Shown piece by piece: positions 27,925 through 38,000 of a DNA stretch of 64,000 nt. The first letter of the stretch is position 1; each line of letters starts with the position of its first letter. Source of the DNA: Desulfohalovibrio reitneri. Lineage in GTDB: Bacteria > Desulfobacterota > Desulfovibrionia > Desulfovibrionales > Desulfovibrionaceae. Location of the stretch: assembly GCF_000711295.1 (NCBI RefSeq), contig NZ_JOMJ01000004.1, positions 124,001 to 188,000 of the forward strand, written 5' to 3'. The notes under the pieces were generated by a model, which was given only the letters and a program-made list of their open reading frames with translations, was not told the DNA's origin and made no database searches. The position numbers and the translations under genes are program-made.

Positions 27925-28682
27925 TGGAAGCCCAAGGCGCCACCACGACACACACGCCCCACGCGGCCCAAGGTCCCGCCCCATTCCTCTCGGTGCGCGA
28001 CGTGCATGCCTATTACGGCGAGAGCTACATCATCCAGGGCGTCTCCCTGGAGGTGGCCGAAGGGGAGATCATGGCCCTTTTGGGCCGCAACGGGGCCGGC
28101 AAGACCTCCACCCTGCGGGCCATCGCCCGTGCCCGGCAGCCCGCCCTGAGCCAAGGGGAAATCCGGCTGGGGGATCTCGAATTGCATACCATGCGCGACT
28201 ACCAGGCGGCGCGGGCCGGGGTGCAGCTGGTGCCGGAGGACCGCCGCGTCATCCCCGGCATCACCGTGCACGAGAACCTCATCATCTCGCAGGTGGCCGG
28301 AACCAAGGGCTGGCCCCTGGAACGCGTCTACGAGCACTTCCCTCGATTGGCCGAACGCCGCCGCCAGGACGCGGCCACCCTCTCCGGGGGCGAGCAGCAG
28401 ATGCTGGCCGTGGCCCGGGCCATGGCCCGAGACCTCAAGCTGCTACTGCTGGACGAGCCCTACGAGGGGCTGGCACCCAAGATAGTGGAAGAGATCGAGT
28501 CCATCGTGCGCCGCATCAAGGACCTGGGCATCACCACCATCATCGTGGAGCAGAACGCCCTGGCCGCCCTGGAACTGGCCGACACCGCGGCCATCGTGGA
28601 CATGGGGCAGGTGGTCTTCGCCGGCGGGGCCGGGGAAGTGATGGACAACGAGGAGCTCAGGGACCAGTACTTGGCCATCTGA
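27924..28682 (+). CDS. livF: Branched-chain amino acid-type ABC ATPase LivF
   Basis: A 252-residue ATPase: Walker A GRNGAGKTSTLR, Q-loop LVPEDRRVIPG, signature LSGGEQQMLAVARAM, Walker B LLLLDEPYEGLAP, switch-region VEQNALAAL (Gln-Asn instead of His, normal for LivF). About 25 extra N-terminal residues precede the fold. Confidence 0.93.
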   Translation: MEAQGATTTHTPHAAQGPAPFLSVRDVHAYYGESYIIQGVSLEVAEGEIMALLGRNGAGKTSTLRAIARARQPALSQGEIRLGDLELHTMRDYQAARAGVQLVPEDRRVIPGITVHENLIISQVAGTKGWPLERVYEHFPRLAERRRQDAATLSGGEQQMLAVARAMARDLKLLLLDEPYEGLAPKIVEEIESIVRRIKDLGITTIIVEQNALAALELADTAAIVDMGQVVFAGGAGEVMDNEELRDQYLAI

Positions 28683-28698
28683 ACACGAGGAGGCGAGC

Positions 28699-28962
28699 AT
28701 GGCTGCCGATCGGGAAAAATTCGTCCGTCAGGCAAACAAGCGGGTCAACGCGGCCATCAGGGCCATCCAGGAGGTGGCCAAGCTGTCCAACACCGCGCTG
28801 TACGAGTACACCGAGCGCGACGTGGAACTTATCTTCGAGTCGTTGGAAAAGGAACTGGCCGCCTGCCGTAAAAGTTTCGAGCTGGCGATGAACGTGCAGT
28901 CCTGGGTGGATTTCTCCCTGGAAGAGGGACGGGAAGGGGGAGTGGGCGGCGAGGAAGAGTAG
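28699..28962 (+). CDS. Small hypothetical helical protein at the end of the importer operon
   Basis: An 87-residue, mostly helical, charged protein with GAGGAGG 6 bases before ATG and 16 bases behind livF. It contains KFVRQANKRVNAAIRAIQEVAKLSN and an acidic Gly/Glu-rich tail. I do not recognise it. Good ribosome site and codon pattern make it a real gene; a regulatory or accessory role in the importer is possible. Confidence 0.65.
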   Translation: MAADREKFVRQANKRVNAAIRAIQEVAKLSNTALYEYTERDVELIFESLEKELAACRKSFELAMNVQSWVDFSLEEGREGGVGGEEE

Positions 28963-31900
28963 TTAGGCCGGTTCGGTCCCGCCCCGCCGCAGCAGGTTCG
29001 TGACGTCCTCCAGGGCCATGTACAGGCAGGGCACCAGCACCAGGATGATGGAGGTGGCGAAGATGATGCCGAAGCCCAAGGATATGGCCATGGGGATGAG
29101 GTAGTAGGCCTGCCGCGAGGTCTCGAAAATGATGGGCGTAAGGCCGCCGAAGGTGGTCAGGGTGGTCAGGATGATGGGGCGGAAGCGGCGGATGCCCGCC
29201 TGGTGGATGGATTCGAAGGCGGTCTGGTGCGCGCGCTGGCGGTTGGCGTAGTCGATCATGATGAGCGAATCGTTGACCACGATGCCGGACAGGGCCACCA
29301 CGCCCATGAGGCTGATGAGGGAAAGGTCGTAGCCCAGGATGATGTGGCCGATGACCGCGCCGATGACGCCGAAGGGGATGGCCGTCATGACGATGAGCGG
29401 CTGCACGTAGCTGCCGAAGGCGATGGCCAGCAGGGCGTAGACCACGGCCATGGCCAGGGCGAAGCCGCCCCACAGGGCCTCGGTTGATTCCCGCATGTCC
29501 GCCTGGCTGCCCTGGAAGGTCCAGGTGATGCCGGGAAAGTCCGCCCTGAGTTGCGGCAGCACCTCGGTGTTGATGGATTCCAGCACGCGCCCCACGGCCC
29601 GCTTGGGCTCCACGTCCATGCCCACCGTGACCACCCTGCGGCCGTCGCGGCGGTTGATGGTGGTGAAGGCTTCGCCCCGCTCCACCCGGGCCACGTCCAA
29701 AAGGGGCACCTCGCCGCCGTCCGGCGTGCGAACGATAAAGTCCTCCAGGTAGCTCAGGTGCTCGCGCTGCTCCTCGGGCAGCTTGACCCGCACCTCTATC
29801 TCGTTGGTGCCGCGCAGCCGCCGCATGGCCAGTGCGCCGTAGAAGGCGTCGCGCAATTGCCCGCCCACGTCCTGCGGGGTCAGGCCCAGCATCTCTCCCT
29901 CGGGCAGCAGGGTGAAGTCCAGCTGCTGTTTGCCCTTGTTGTAGTTGTCGTTCACGTCGCGGGTGGCCTCGAACTCCTGGACCCGCTCCACCAGCGCCCG
30001 GCTGGCCCGTTCCAGCACGTCGATGTCGGTGTGGCTGAGGTCCACGCTGATGTCGTCGCGCCAGCCGCCGGGCCCCGCTCCGCCTCGAAGGTGATCTGGT
30101 CCACGCCTTCGATGTCGCCGATGTTCTCGCGCCACAGGGCGATGACGTCGTTGGCCGTCAGGTCGCGTTCGGCCGGGGGCTTCATGACGATTTCCACGTC
30201 GATGAAGCTCTGGCCCCGGACGTTGGTCTTGATGCCCTCGGCCACCCGGTAGAGGTCGTGCTCCTGGAACATGCGGTGGGTGGACTCCGTGACCTGGGCG
30301 GCCACGCGCCCGGCTTGGTCCGGGGTGGTGCCCACGGGCAGTTTGACGCCCGCCTCGATTTCGTCGGCTGAGACCTCGGGCATCATGATCATGCCCATGT
30401 GGTCGCTGTAGCCGTAGCCGCCCACGGTGGCCAGCAGGGCCACGGCCAGGCTGAGGGTGACGTAGCGGTGGCGCAGGCAGGCCCTGAGGAAACCCCAGTA
30501 GTAGCGGTCCACCAGGCGGTTGAAGAGGTGGGCGAAGTTCTGTTGCAGGCGGTGGATGTGGCGGCCGAAGGGGAGGACGTGGCGCTCGGAGCGGTGCGAG
30601 AGGTGGGAAGGCAGGATGAACAGCGCCTCGAACAGGGACACGGCCAGGAAGGTGATGACCACCGCGGGCAGGGGCCACCAGAACTTGCCGGTGGTGCCGG
30701 GCAGAAAGAGCAGCGGCACAAAGGCCGCGATGTTGGTCAGGATGCTGAACGTCACCGGCCCGGCCATCTCCTTCACGCCGGTGATGGCCGCGTCGATGTA
30801 CGTCATGCCGCGCTGCCGGTACTCGTAGATGTTCTCGCCCACCACCACGGCGTCGTCCACCACGATGCCCAGCACCACGATGAAGGCGAACATGGAGATC
30901 ATGTTCACGCTGACGCCGATGAGGGGCATGAGCAGCACGCCGCCGGTGAAGGAGATGACCATGCCCATCATCACCCAGAAGGCCAGCCGGTACTCCAGGA
31001 ATGCGGCCAGGATGAAGAGCACGATGACCACGGCCAGGGCGCCGTTTTTCAGCAGCAGGGAGAGGCGCTCGTTGTAGTCCCGGGCGCGGTTGCTGTCGAT
31101 GCGGGGCTGGACGCCGGGCGGCAGGGAGTCCTGGAAGTCGCTCAGGACGGTCTGCACCGCGGCGGCTATCTCCAGGGGCTCCTGGCTGCCGGTTCGGAAA
31201 ATCTCGATTTCAACCGACGGCTTGCGGTTGAATTGGGCATGGAAACCGGTCTCTTCGAAGCCGTCCCGGATGTCCGCCAGGTCCGCCAGGGTGACGGACC
31301 GCCCCGAAGGCGTGGTGACAACGGCGATGCGGCCGAACTCCTCGGCCCATTCCTTTCGTTCCCGCATGCGCAGCAGGATTTCGCCGCCGCGCGTCTCCAC
31401 CGCTCCGGCCGGGATGTCGCGGCTGGAGCGTTCGATGCGCCGGGCCACCTCGTCCAGGGTAAGCCCGTGCTCCCGCAGCCGGTCCAGGGGGATTTCCACG
31501 TGGGTGATGTATCCGGGGACATTGTTCAGCTCCACCTGGGTTATGGCGGGGGAGTTCAGCAGACTGTCGCGCAGTTGCTCGGCCAGGTGGCGCAGCGTCC
31601 AGATGTCCACGTCGCCGTAAAGCCCGACCTCCATGACGTCGCGCTGGCGCGAGACGAGGCGCACCTCCGGCTCTTCCGCATCCTCGGGAAAGGTGCGGAT
31701 GCGGCTGACCGCCTGGTCGATGTCCTGGAAGGCCTTCATGCGGTCCGCGCCGGCCAGCAGTTCGAATACTACCGTGCCGAACTCCTCGCGGGCGGTGGAG
31801 GTGGTCTCCTTGATGTCCTGGATGCCCCGGGCCGCCTCCTCCACCGGCAGCAGAATGCCCTGTTCCACCTCGGCCGGGGCGGCGCCGGAGTAGCTCACGT

Positions 31901-32066
31901 AGACCTCCACCAGGTCCAGCTGGAACTCGGGAAAGACCTCTTTCTGGATGGTGAAGGCCGTCCAGATGCCCCCGCCCAGGAGGATGATCATGAGCAGGTT
32001 GGCGGCGATTGGGTTGCGGGCCATCCACTCGATGGCCCCGCGTCCCCGTGGGGTGGGCTGGCTCAT
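28963..32066 (-). pseudogene. RND efflux permease, interrupted by a single-base frameshift
   Basis: The gene is split over two frames. The upstream frame from ATG 32066 covers TM1, the first periplasmic half, the TM4 proton-relay region ([21 protein letters not shown]) and reaches FEAERGP near 30075. The downstream frame resumes at [22 protein letters not shown] and runs to 28963 with TM8-12 ([31 protein letters not shown]). The span is 3104 bases; one added base makes 1035 codons, the normal RND length. The missing base lies in the G/C run near 30066-30081. A sequencing error is as likely as a real mutation. Its start overlaps the adaptor stop by 4 bases. Likely an HAE-type proton/drug antiporter. 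Confidence 0.85.
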
Positions 32067-33298
32067 TGCCCGGGCTCTCCGGCTTCCCCGGCGCGGGATT
32101 CCTTGCGGCGCAGGGGCACTCCCTCGGCCACGGTGGCCAGGCTGGTGGTCACCACCAGCTCGTCGTCCTCGAGGCCGTCGCGGATGTAGGCGTACTCCGC
32201 GTCGCGGAAGGCCACTCCGGCCCGGCGGATGTCCAGCCGGCCGTCGCGCAGCACCCACACGGTGTCGCCGGGGCGCAGGTAGTCGCGGTCCAGCCGCACC
32301 ACGTCCTCGATGCGCCTGGCCTGGATGCTCGCCTCCACGAAGGCCCCGATCATCAGGGGCGGCCGCCCCGCGTTTTCCTCAAGCCGGGCCAGGGGGTCGT
32401 CCACGGCCAGCAGCACCCTGGCCAGCCTGGTGCGGTCCTCCAACTCGCCCACCAGCTTGTGGATGCGCCCCTTCCGGGTGACGCCCTCCGGCCAGGCCAG
32501 CCGGTCTCGCACCAGCACCTCGGCCCCGCCTCCGCCGGTTTCGTCCGGGAATTCGATCCAGCGCAGCTTGGCCAGGGGGACGGTGGCCTCCACCCAGTAG
32601 GTGTCCAGACCCACCAGCCGTCCCAGGGCGTCCCCGGCCTCCACCTGGGAGCCGAGGTCCGCCTCCCGGGTGAGCACCTGGGCGTCGAAGGGGGCGCGGA
32701 TGGTGGTGCGATCAAGTTCCAACCGGGCCTGCTCCACGGCGGCGCGGGCGGACTCCACTTCCGCCCGGGCGGAGCGCAGTTGCGGCTCGCGCAAGACCAG
32801 GGCTTTCTCCTCGCCGGAGAGATTCTCCCGAAGGAGCTGGAATTCCTTGCGGGCCACGGTCTGCTGGCCCATCTCCAGGCGCAGGGCGGATTCCGCCCGG
32901 CGCAGTTCGCTCCGTCGCTGGCGCAGGGCGTTGCGGTAGTCGTCCGGATCGATGCGCAGCAGGGCCTCGTCCCGCTCCACGAAGCCGCCCGGAGTAAAGG
33001 CCCCGGTCCGTTCCACGATCTGGCCCTCCACGCGGGGGCGGAGGATGACGTCTCGGGCGGGGCGCACCGTGCCCATGGCCTCCACCACGGGCCGGAAGTC
33101 CCCGCGCTCCGCCCGGACCACCTCCACCAGCATGGCCGTTTCCCGGGTCTGTTCGATGCGGGAGGCGGTGGGCTCGGTGTTGAATATCCAGACGGTCACT
33201 CCCGCGCCCGCCAGCAGAACCAGGCAGCAGGCGAGCAGCGTCACCCTCCACCCGGGGCGGGGGCCCTCGGGCTGGGGCGATTCCTGGCTGTCGGTCAT
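32063..33298 (-). CDS. RND efflux periplasmic adaptor (membrane fusion protein)
   Basis: The 411-residue protein has one N-terminal membrane helix (about 18-40, [19 protein letters not shown]), a lipoyl half-motif ([19 protein letters not shown]), a long helical hairpin (about 120-200) and the second lipoyl half ([25 protein letters not shown]). A beta-barrel and membrane-proximal domain follow. It bridges the RND permease and outer membrane channel. ATG 33298 was preferred over 33376 because the extra residues are not family-like. The stop overlaps the permease start. Confidence 0.9.
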   Translation of the reverse strand: MTDSQESPQPEGPRPGWRVTLLACCLVLLAGAGVTVWIFNTEPTASRIEQTRETAMLVEVVRAERGDFRPVVEAMGTVRPARDVILRPRVEGQIVERTGAFTPGGFVERDEALLRIDPDDYRNALRQRRSELRRAESALRLEMGQQTVARKEFQLLRENLSGEEKALVLREPQLRSARAEVESARAAVEQARLELDRTTIRAPFDAQVLTREADLGSQVEAGDALGRLVGLDTYWVEATVPLAKLRWIEFPDETGGGGAEVLVRDRLAWPEGVTRKGRIHKLVGELEDRTRLARVLLAVDDPLARLEENAGRPPLMIGAFVEASIQARRIEDVVRLDRDYLRPGDTVWVLRDGRLDIRRAGVAFRDAEYAYIRDGLEDDELVVTTSLATVAEGVPLRRKESRAGEAGEPGQ

Positions 33299-33404
33299 TT
33301 TTGGGTCGTCCTCGCGTTGTTCCGGCGGGAGGCCGGGTCCAATGGGCCAGCGTAGCAGAGGAAAGCGCGGACGCAAGTCCGCGCCGCGGGAAAGCGGCGC
33401 GGCC

Positions 33405-34823
33405 TCACGACTCCGTCTCCCGCCCGGTGGCGAAGCCCCCCGCCAGGGTGCGGTACAGGGCGATGCGGTACTCCACCAGGGCCAGCCTGGCCGCGATGCG
33501 GTCGCGGCGGAGTTGGTGCTCCTCGGTGACTGAGGTGAGCACGTCGATGTAGCCGCGCAGGCCGTTGAGGTATTCCAGGCGCAGCCGTTCGGAGGCGCGC
33601 GAGGCCAGCTCCACCTGCCTGTCCAGGCTCTCCAGGGCCCGGCCTTGATGGAGTTCCTGGGTCAGGGCGTCCTCCACCTCCCGAAAGGAGGTCAGTATGG
33701 CCTGGCCGTATTCCGCCAGCCGCTGTTTGGCCCGGGCCTCGGCGCTGTCCACCTCGGCCTCGCGCCTGCCGCCGTCCAGCAGCGGCGCCGCCAGTTCCCC
33801 GGCCAGGGAGTAGGCCCAGTTGCGGAACAACTGGTCGGCGTCGTTCTGGGCGGTGGAAAGGGAGCCGGTGAGGGACAGCCGGGGGTACTGGGCGCTGACG
33901 GCCGCGGCCAAGTCCTTGTCCGCGGCCCGCAGCCGGTTGAAGGCCCGGCGGATGTCCGGGCGGCGGCGGATGAGTTCGGCCGGCAACCCGGCGTCGGGCA
34001 AGGGCGGCGGGTTGGGCAGTCCGCGCGGGGTGTACTCCGGCACCTCTCTTGGCGGCCTGCCCAGGAGCACCGCCAGCTGGTGCTCCTGAACCCGTACGCT
34101 TGAACGCGCCTCGTGCACCCGCTGGCGGGTGCTTTCCAAGAGCCCGCGCTGTCGCAGCACGTCCACGCTCCGCATCTGGCCGGTGCCGAAACGGGCGCGA
34201 ACCAGTTCCAGCACCTTTTCGTCCGCCCCGGCTTGCTGCCGCAGCAGGTCCAGGCGGCTGTGGGCGGCCATGAGCCGGTACCAAGTCCGGACCACCTCGG
34301 CGGAAAGGGAGAGGGCGGCCGCGCGGTAGTCCTCCATTGAGGCCCGGGCGCGGAACTCCTCGGCCTCGGCGGCCTGGCGGATGCGGCCCCAGAGGTCCAC
34401 CTCGTACTCCGCGGCCAGACCCAGACGCAGCTCCTCGTCGCTTTCGGAAACCGGGCCGCCGTCCGAATCGCCGTTGCCGCCGGAATCCCCGTTCGACTCG
34501 TACCCGGAAGCCTCGCCCCGGGCGGTGGCGTCCAGGGAGGGGGACAGGCCGGACTCCGCCCGTTCGGCCACGGCTCGGGCCTCCCGCAGCCGCTGCCAAG
34601 CGGTTTCGAGGTCGAAATTGTCCCGCAGGGCCGCTTCCACAAGTTCGTTGAGCCGCTGGTCGCCGAAGGCGGTCCACCACCTTTCCTCCAGTGGGGCCTC
34701 CCCGGAGCGGGAGAAGGCGGGGGGCGGCTCCACCGGGGTTGAAAGATCCGGCGCGGGCCGGGCGCAGCCAGCGGCCAGCGCCAACAGCAGAAGGGCCACG
34801 GCCAGGGCGGTGCGGAGCGCCAT
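33405..34823 (-). CDS. TolC/NodT-family outer membrane efflux lipoprotein
   Basis: A 472-residue outer membrane factor with a lipoprotein signal ending LAAGC (lipidated C20). Two long repeated helical domains carry the family's ARAVAERAESGL-type and RADKDLAAAVSAQYPRLSLTGSL motifs and RRPDIRRAFNRL. A glycine/acid-rich insert (about 105-130) is unusual. It is the first gene of the minus-strand set, 106 bases before the adaptor. It could also serve the type I secretion genes next door, which have no TolC of their own (inference). Confidence 0.9.
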   Translation of the reverse strand: MALRTALAVALLLLALAAGCARPAPDLSTPVEPPPAFSRSGEAPLEERWWTAFGDQRLNELVEAALRDNFDLETAWQRLREARAVAERAESGLSPSLDATARGEASGYESNGDSGGNGDSDGGPVSESDEELRLGLAAEYEVDLWGRIRQAAEAEEFRARASMEDYRAAALSLSAEVVRTWYRLMAAHSRLDLLRQQAGADEKVLELVRARFGTGQMRSVDVLRQRGLLESTRQRVHEARSSVRVQEHQLAVLLGRPPREVPEYTPRGLPNPPPLPDAGLPAELIRRRPDIRRAFNRLRAADKDLAAAVSAQYPRLSLTGSLSTAQNDADQLFRNWAYSLAGELAAPLLDGGRREAEVDSAEARAKQRLAEYGQAILTSFREVEDALTQELHQGRALESLDRQVELASRASERLRLEYLNGLRGYIDVLTSVTEEHQLRRDRIAARLALVEYRIALYRTLAGGFATGRETES

Positions 34824-35021
34824 GATCAGGTTCCGGCCGGGAGGGGGAGCGAATCGGGGAAGGCGGGGACGCGGTATTCCATGAAGTCTGATGATGCCCT
34901 AAGGGGGGTGCGATCTCAAGGTTCTTCGCACGCGGGATGGACGCGGGGGGCGGCTCGCCGGAATCGGCCGGCCGTGGAGGGTAGGCAAGAAGTCGACACT
35001 CTGCTATTGCTCTGCCTCAAT

Positions 35022-35043
35022 AGGCGCTGTGCCTTGAGCGCCT
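35022..35043 (+). promoter_or_regulatory. Leader hairpin before the RTX gene
   Basis: A perfect 7-bp stem AGGCGCT / AGCGCCT with an 8-base loop lies 33 bases upstream of the RTX start in the divergent 252-base intergenic region. No T tract follows, so it is a leader structure or operator, not a terminator. Confidence 0.4.
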
Positions 35044-35075
35044 GAAACAGCCGTGAAGTCGCCAACCCGGGGGGG

Positions 35076-38000
35076 ATGATGACCAACGACACCGAGGATC
35101 TCCAACGACTCCTGCTGGAGGAGCCGCAAGAGCGCGACCTGCCCGAGGCGGACGCCGACGGCGCCCGCGTGCAGGCGGTCGACGGCGGTGGGCCCGAGGG
35201 CGGTCTGGACACCACCACCATCGTGGGCTCGGTGTTTCCCCAGCGGATGGGTGAGCCGCCAGCCGCAGGGGATGAGGCCCCTGCTTCCGGCGGCAGCGGT
35301 GTGGAGCGGACCGGCGGATTGGACGTGGACCTCGCTTTGGGCGGAGAGGACGCGGCGGCCGCGGGCGTCTCCCGAACCGCCGCAGTCACGGCCGTTCCCC
35401 AAGCCGAGGGAGGCGGCCCGCTGGCTTACGACAGCCCCGGCAACAGGCCCTGGTCGGCCAGCTCCTCGGTTTCCTCCAGAGAGGAGGGCGGCGGAGAGCC
35501 CCAGGGTGAGCAGGCCTCCGGCGGCGGCCAGCCCCAGCCCGGGGAGGCCGCTGAGGAGGCCGCCCCAGCTTTCCAGGAGACGGTCCAGACCGCCGAGGAG
35601 TCGGCGCTGAACGAGGCGGCCGCCCAGGAGCGGGCCGCTCCCGGCGGGACCGCAACCGCCCCCGAGCCCACGGTGTACGAGGTGGAGCGCGGCGACGGCG
35701 AAGTTGTCATCGATGGCTTCGACGGCGTCGGGCCCGGCGGGTCGGCCGATCCGGCCCGCGACGTCATTCGCTTCATCGGCGAGGGCCTGGACACCGGGAG
35801 CATGCTGCTCACGGTGGACGGGAACGACACGCTGATCACCTTCGAGGGAATCGACGACGTCTCGGTCCGCCTGACCGGCTTCGATTTCCACCACCTGGAC
35901 AACCTCTCCGGCGGCCAGGTCAACATCATCTTCAACGACGGCTGGGTGGCCGACTCCTACGACGTATTCGACAGCTTCTCCGGCACCTCGCGAACGCAAG
36001 TCTTCCGGCCGGACACCGTGACCTTCCTGAACCAGGGGGACAATCAGGTTTCGGGCACGGACTCCTCCGACGTCATCAACGCCATGGACGGGGACGACAC
36101 CCTGTACGCCGGGGCGGGCGACGACCTGCTGCGCGGCCAGGCGGGCGACGACACCCTGTTCGGCCAGGCGGGCGACGACATCCTGTTCGGCGGGGAGGGC
36201 GACGACACCATCCACGGCGGCGAGGGGAACGACTTGCTGGACGGCGGAGCCGGGGCGGACGCCCTGAACGCTGGTGCGGGCGATGACATCCTGGCCTACA
36301 GCGACGATGGCGACTGGTCCAGCCGCTACGTGGCCCGCGACGCGGGGAGCCCGGGCGAACCCGGCAGCGGGGAGCGGGTGGACATCGCTGGCAAGAACGC
36401 CAGCCACGACACCTTCTCCGGCGGCACGGGCGAGGACACCCTGCGCATGACCGGCGGCGGCGACGCCCTGTTCCTGGACGACCGGTACAGCGGCCACCCG
36501 GACGACCCGGACTCTCCGCGCATCAGCGGCGTGGAGCGTATCGAGGCGGGCGGCGGCGACGACGTGGTTGACTTGACCAGCCAGCGGCACGCCTACGGCG
36601 ACGTGACCATCGAGGGCGGCTCCGGCGACGACGTGCTTTGGGCCAACGCGGGCGACGACACCATTTCCGGCGAGTCCGGCGACGACGACCTGCGCGGCGG
36701 TTTTGGCGACGACATCCTCTATGGCGACACAACCCAGAGCCAGTACGACCCCAACTCCCAGGCTGCGGGCGGACCCGGCGGCTGGGCCAACCAGGGCGAG
36801 TTCGGGGCGGCGGACGCGGCCCAGGCGGCGGCCCGGTCCGGTGACGACGCGCTGTACGGCGGTTCGGGCGATGACATCCTCTACGGCCGGGGTGGCGACG
36901 ACCTCCTGGAAGGCGGCACGGGCGACGACGAATTGCGAGGCGGCGTGGGCGCCGACGACCTGCGCGGCGGCGAAGGGGACGACACCTTGTTCGGCGGCCG
37001 GGGCGGCGACGTCATGGACGGCGGCTCCGGCGACGACTGGATGGACGCCGACTCCGGCGATGACACGGTCCGGGGAGGCGCTGGCGACGACCGCATGTGG
37101 GGCGAGAGCGGCGATGACGCCCTGTACGGCGACCAGGGCGACGACCGCCTGCTGGGCCAAACCGGCGACGATACGCTGGAAGGCGGCTCGGGCAACGACA
37201 CCCTGGATGGAGGCTCCGGCGACGACACCCTGCGCGGCGGGGAAGGCGACGACGTGCTGCGTGACGGCGTGGGCAACGACGTCATGGAGGGCGGCGCGGG
37301 CGACGACACCTTCCGCCTGACCGACTCCAACGAGTTCGGTGACAATTCCATCAACTACGACCCCTCCCGCCCCTTCCCCCTGCTGGGCGGCGACGGCTAC
37401 GACACCGTGGACGCCACCGGGGCCGAAAAGGCCATCCGCATCGGCGACCTGGTCTTCCGCCCCTCCAGCATCGAGGAGTTCCGGGGATCCCGCTTCGGCG
37501 ACGAGGTCAACGCCATGCGCGTGGACCACGACGTCGTGTTGCGCGGCAACCAGGGCGACGACTCGTTCCGGGGCGGCTCGGGCGACGACCTGCTGGACGG
37601 CGGCCAGGGCGACGACACCCTAAGCGGCGGCGGCGGGGCGGACACCCTGCTGGGCGGCGCGGGCGACGACCACATCCACAACATTTCCGACGCCGACCAG
37701 GTGGACGGCGGTGAGGGCTCCGACCTTGTGCGGCTGTGGGGCGACCGCGATCTGGGCACCGGCGACCGGCCCTTCGACATGGCCGAGTCCGATGTGGAGC
37801 GGTTTATCAGCGGCGGCGGCGAGTACCACGTCACGGCCGAAGGCTCCGATCAGGGCGTGGACATGATCAGCTACGGCGAGTCCCACTTCCAGGGCAGCGA
37901 GCACGCCGACCAGATGGCCGGATTCGGCGGAGAGGACACCTTCCGCGGCGGAGGGGGCGACGACAGCCTCAATGGCCGCGACGGGAACGACGCCCTGTAC

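Noticed and set aside
35004-37529. Minus-strand open frame of 841 codons opposite the RTX repeats
   Set aside because: It mirrors the repeats as Val-Val-Ala-type periodicity; no ribosome site and not a known protein.
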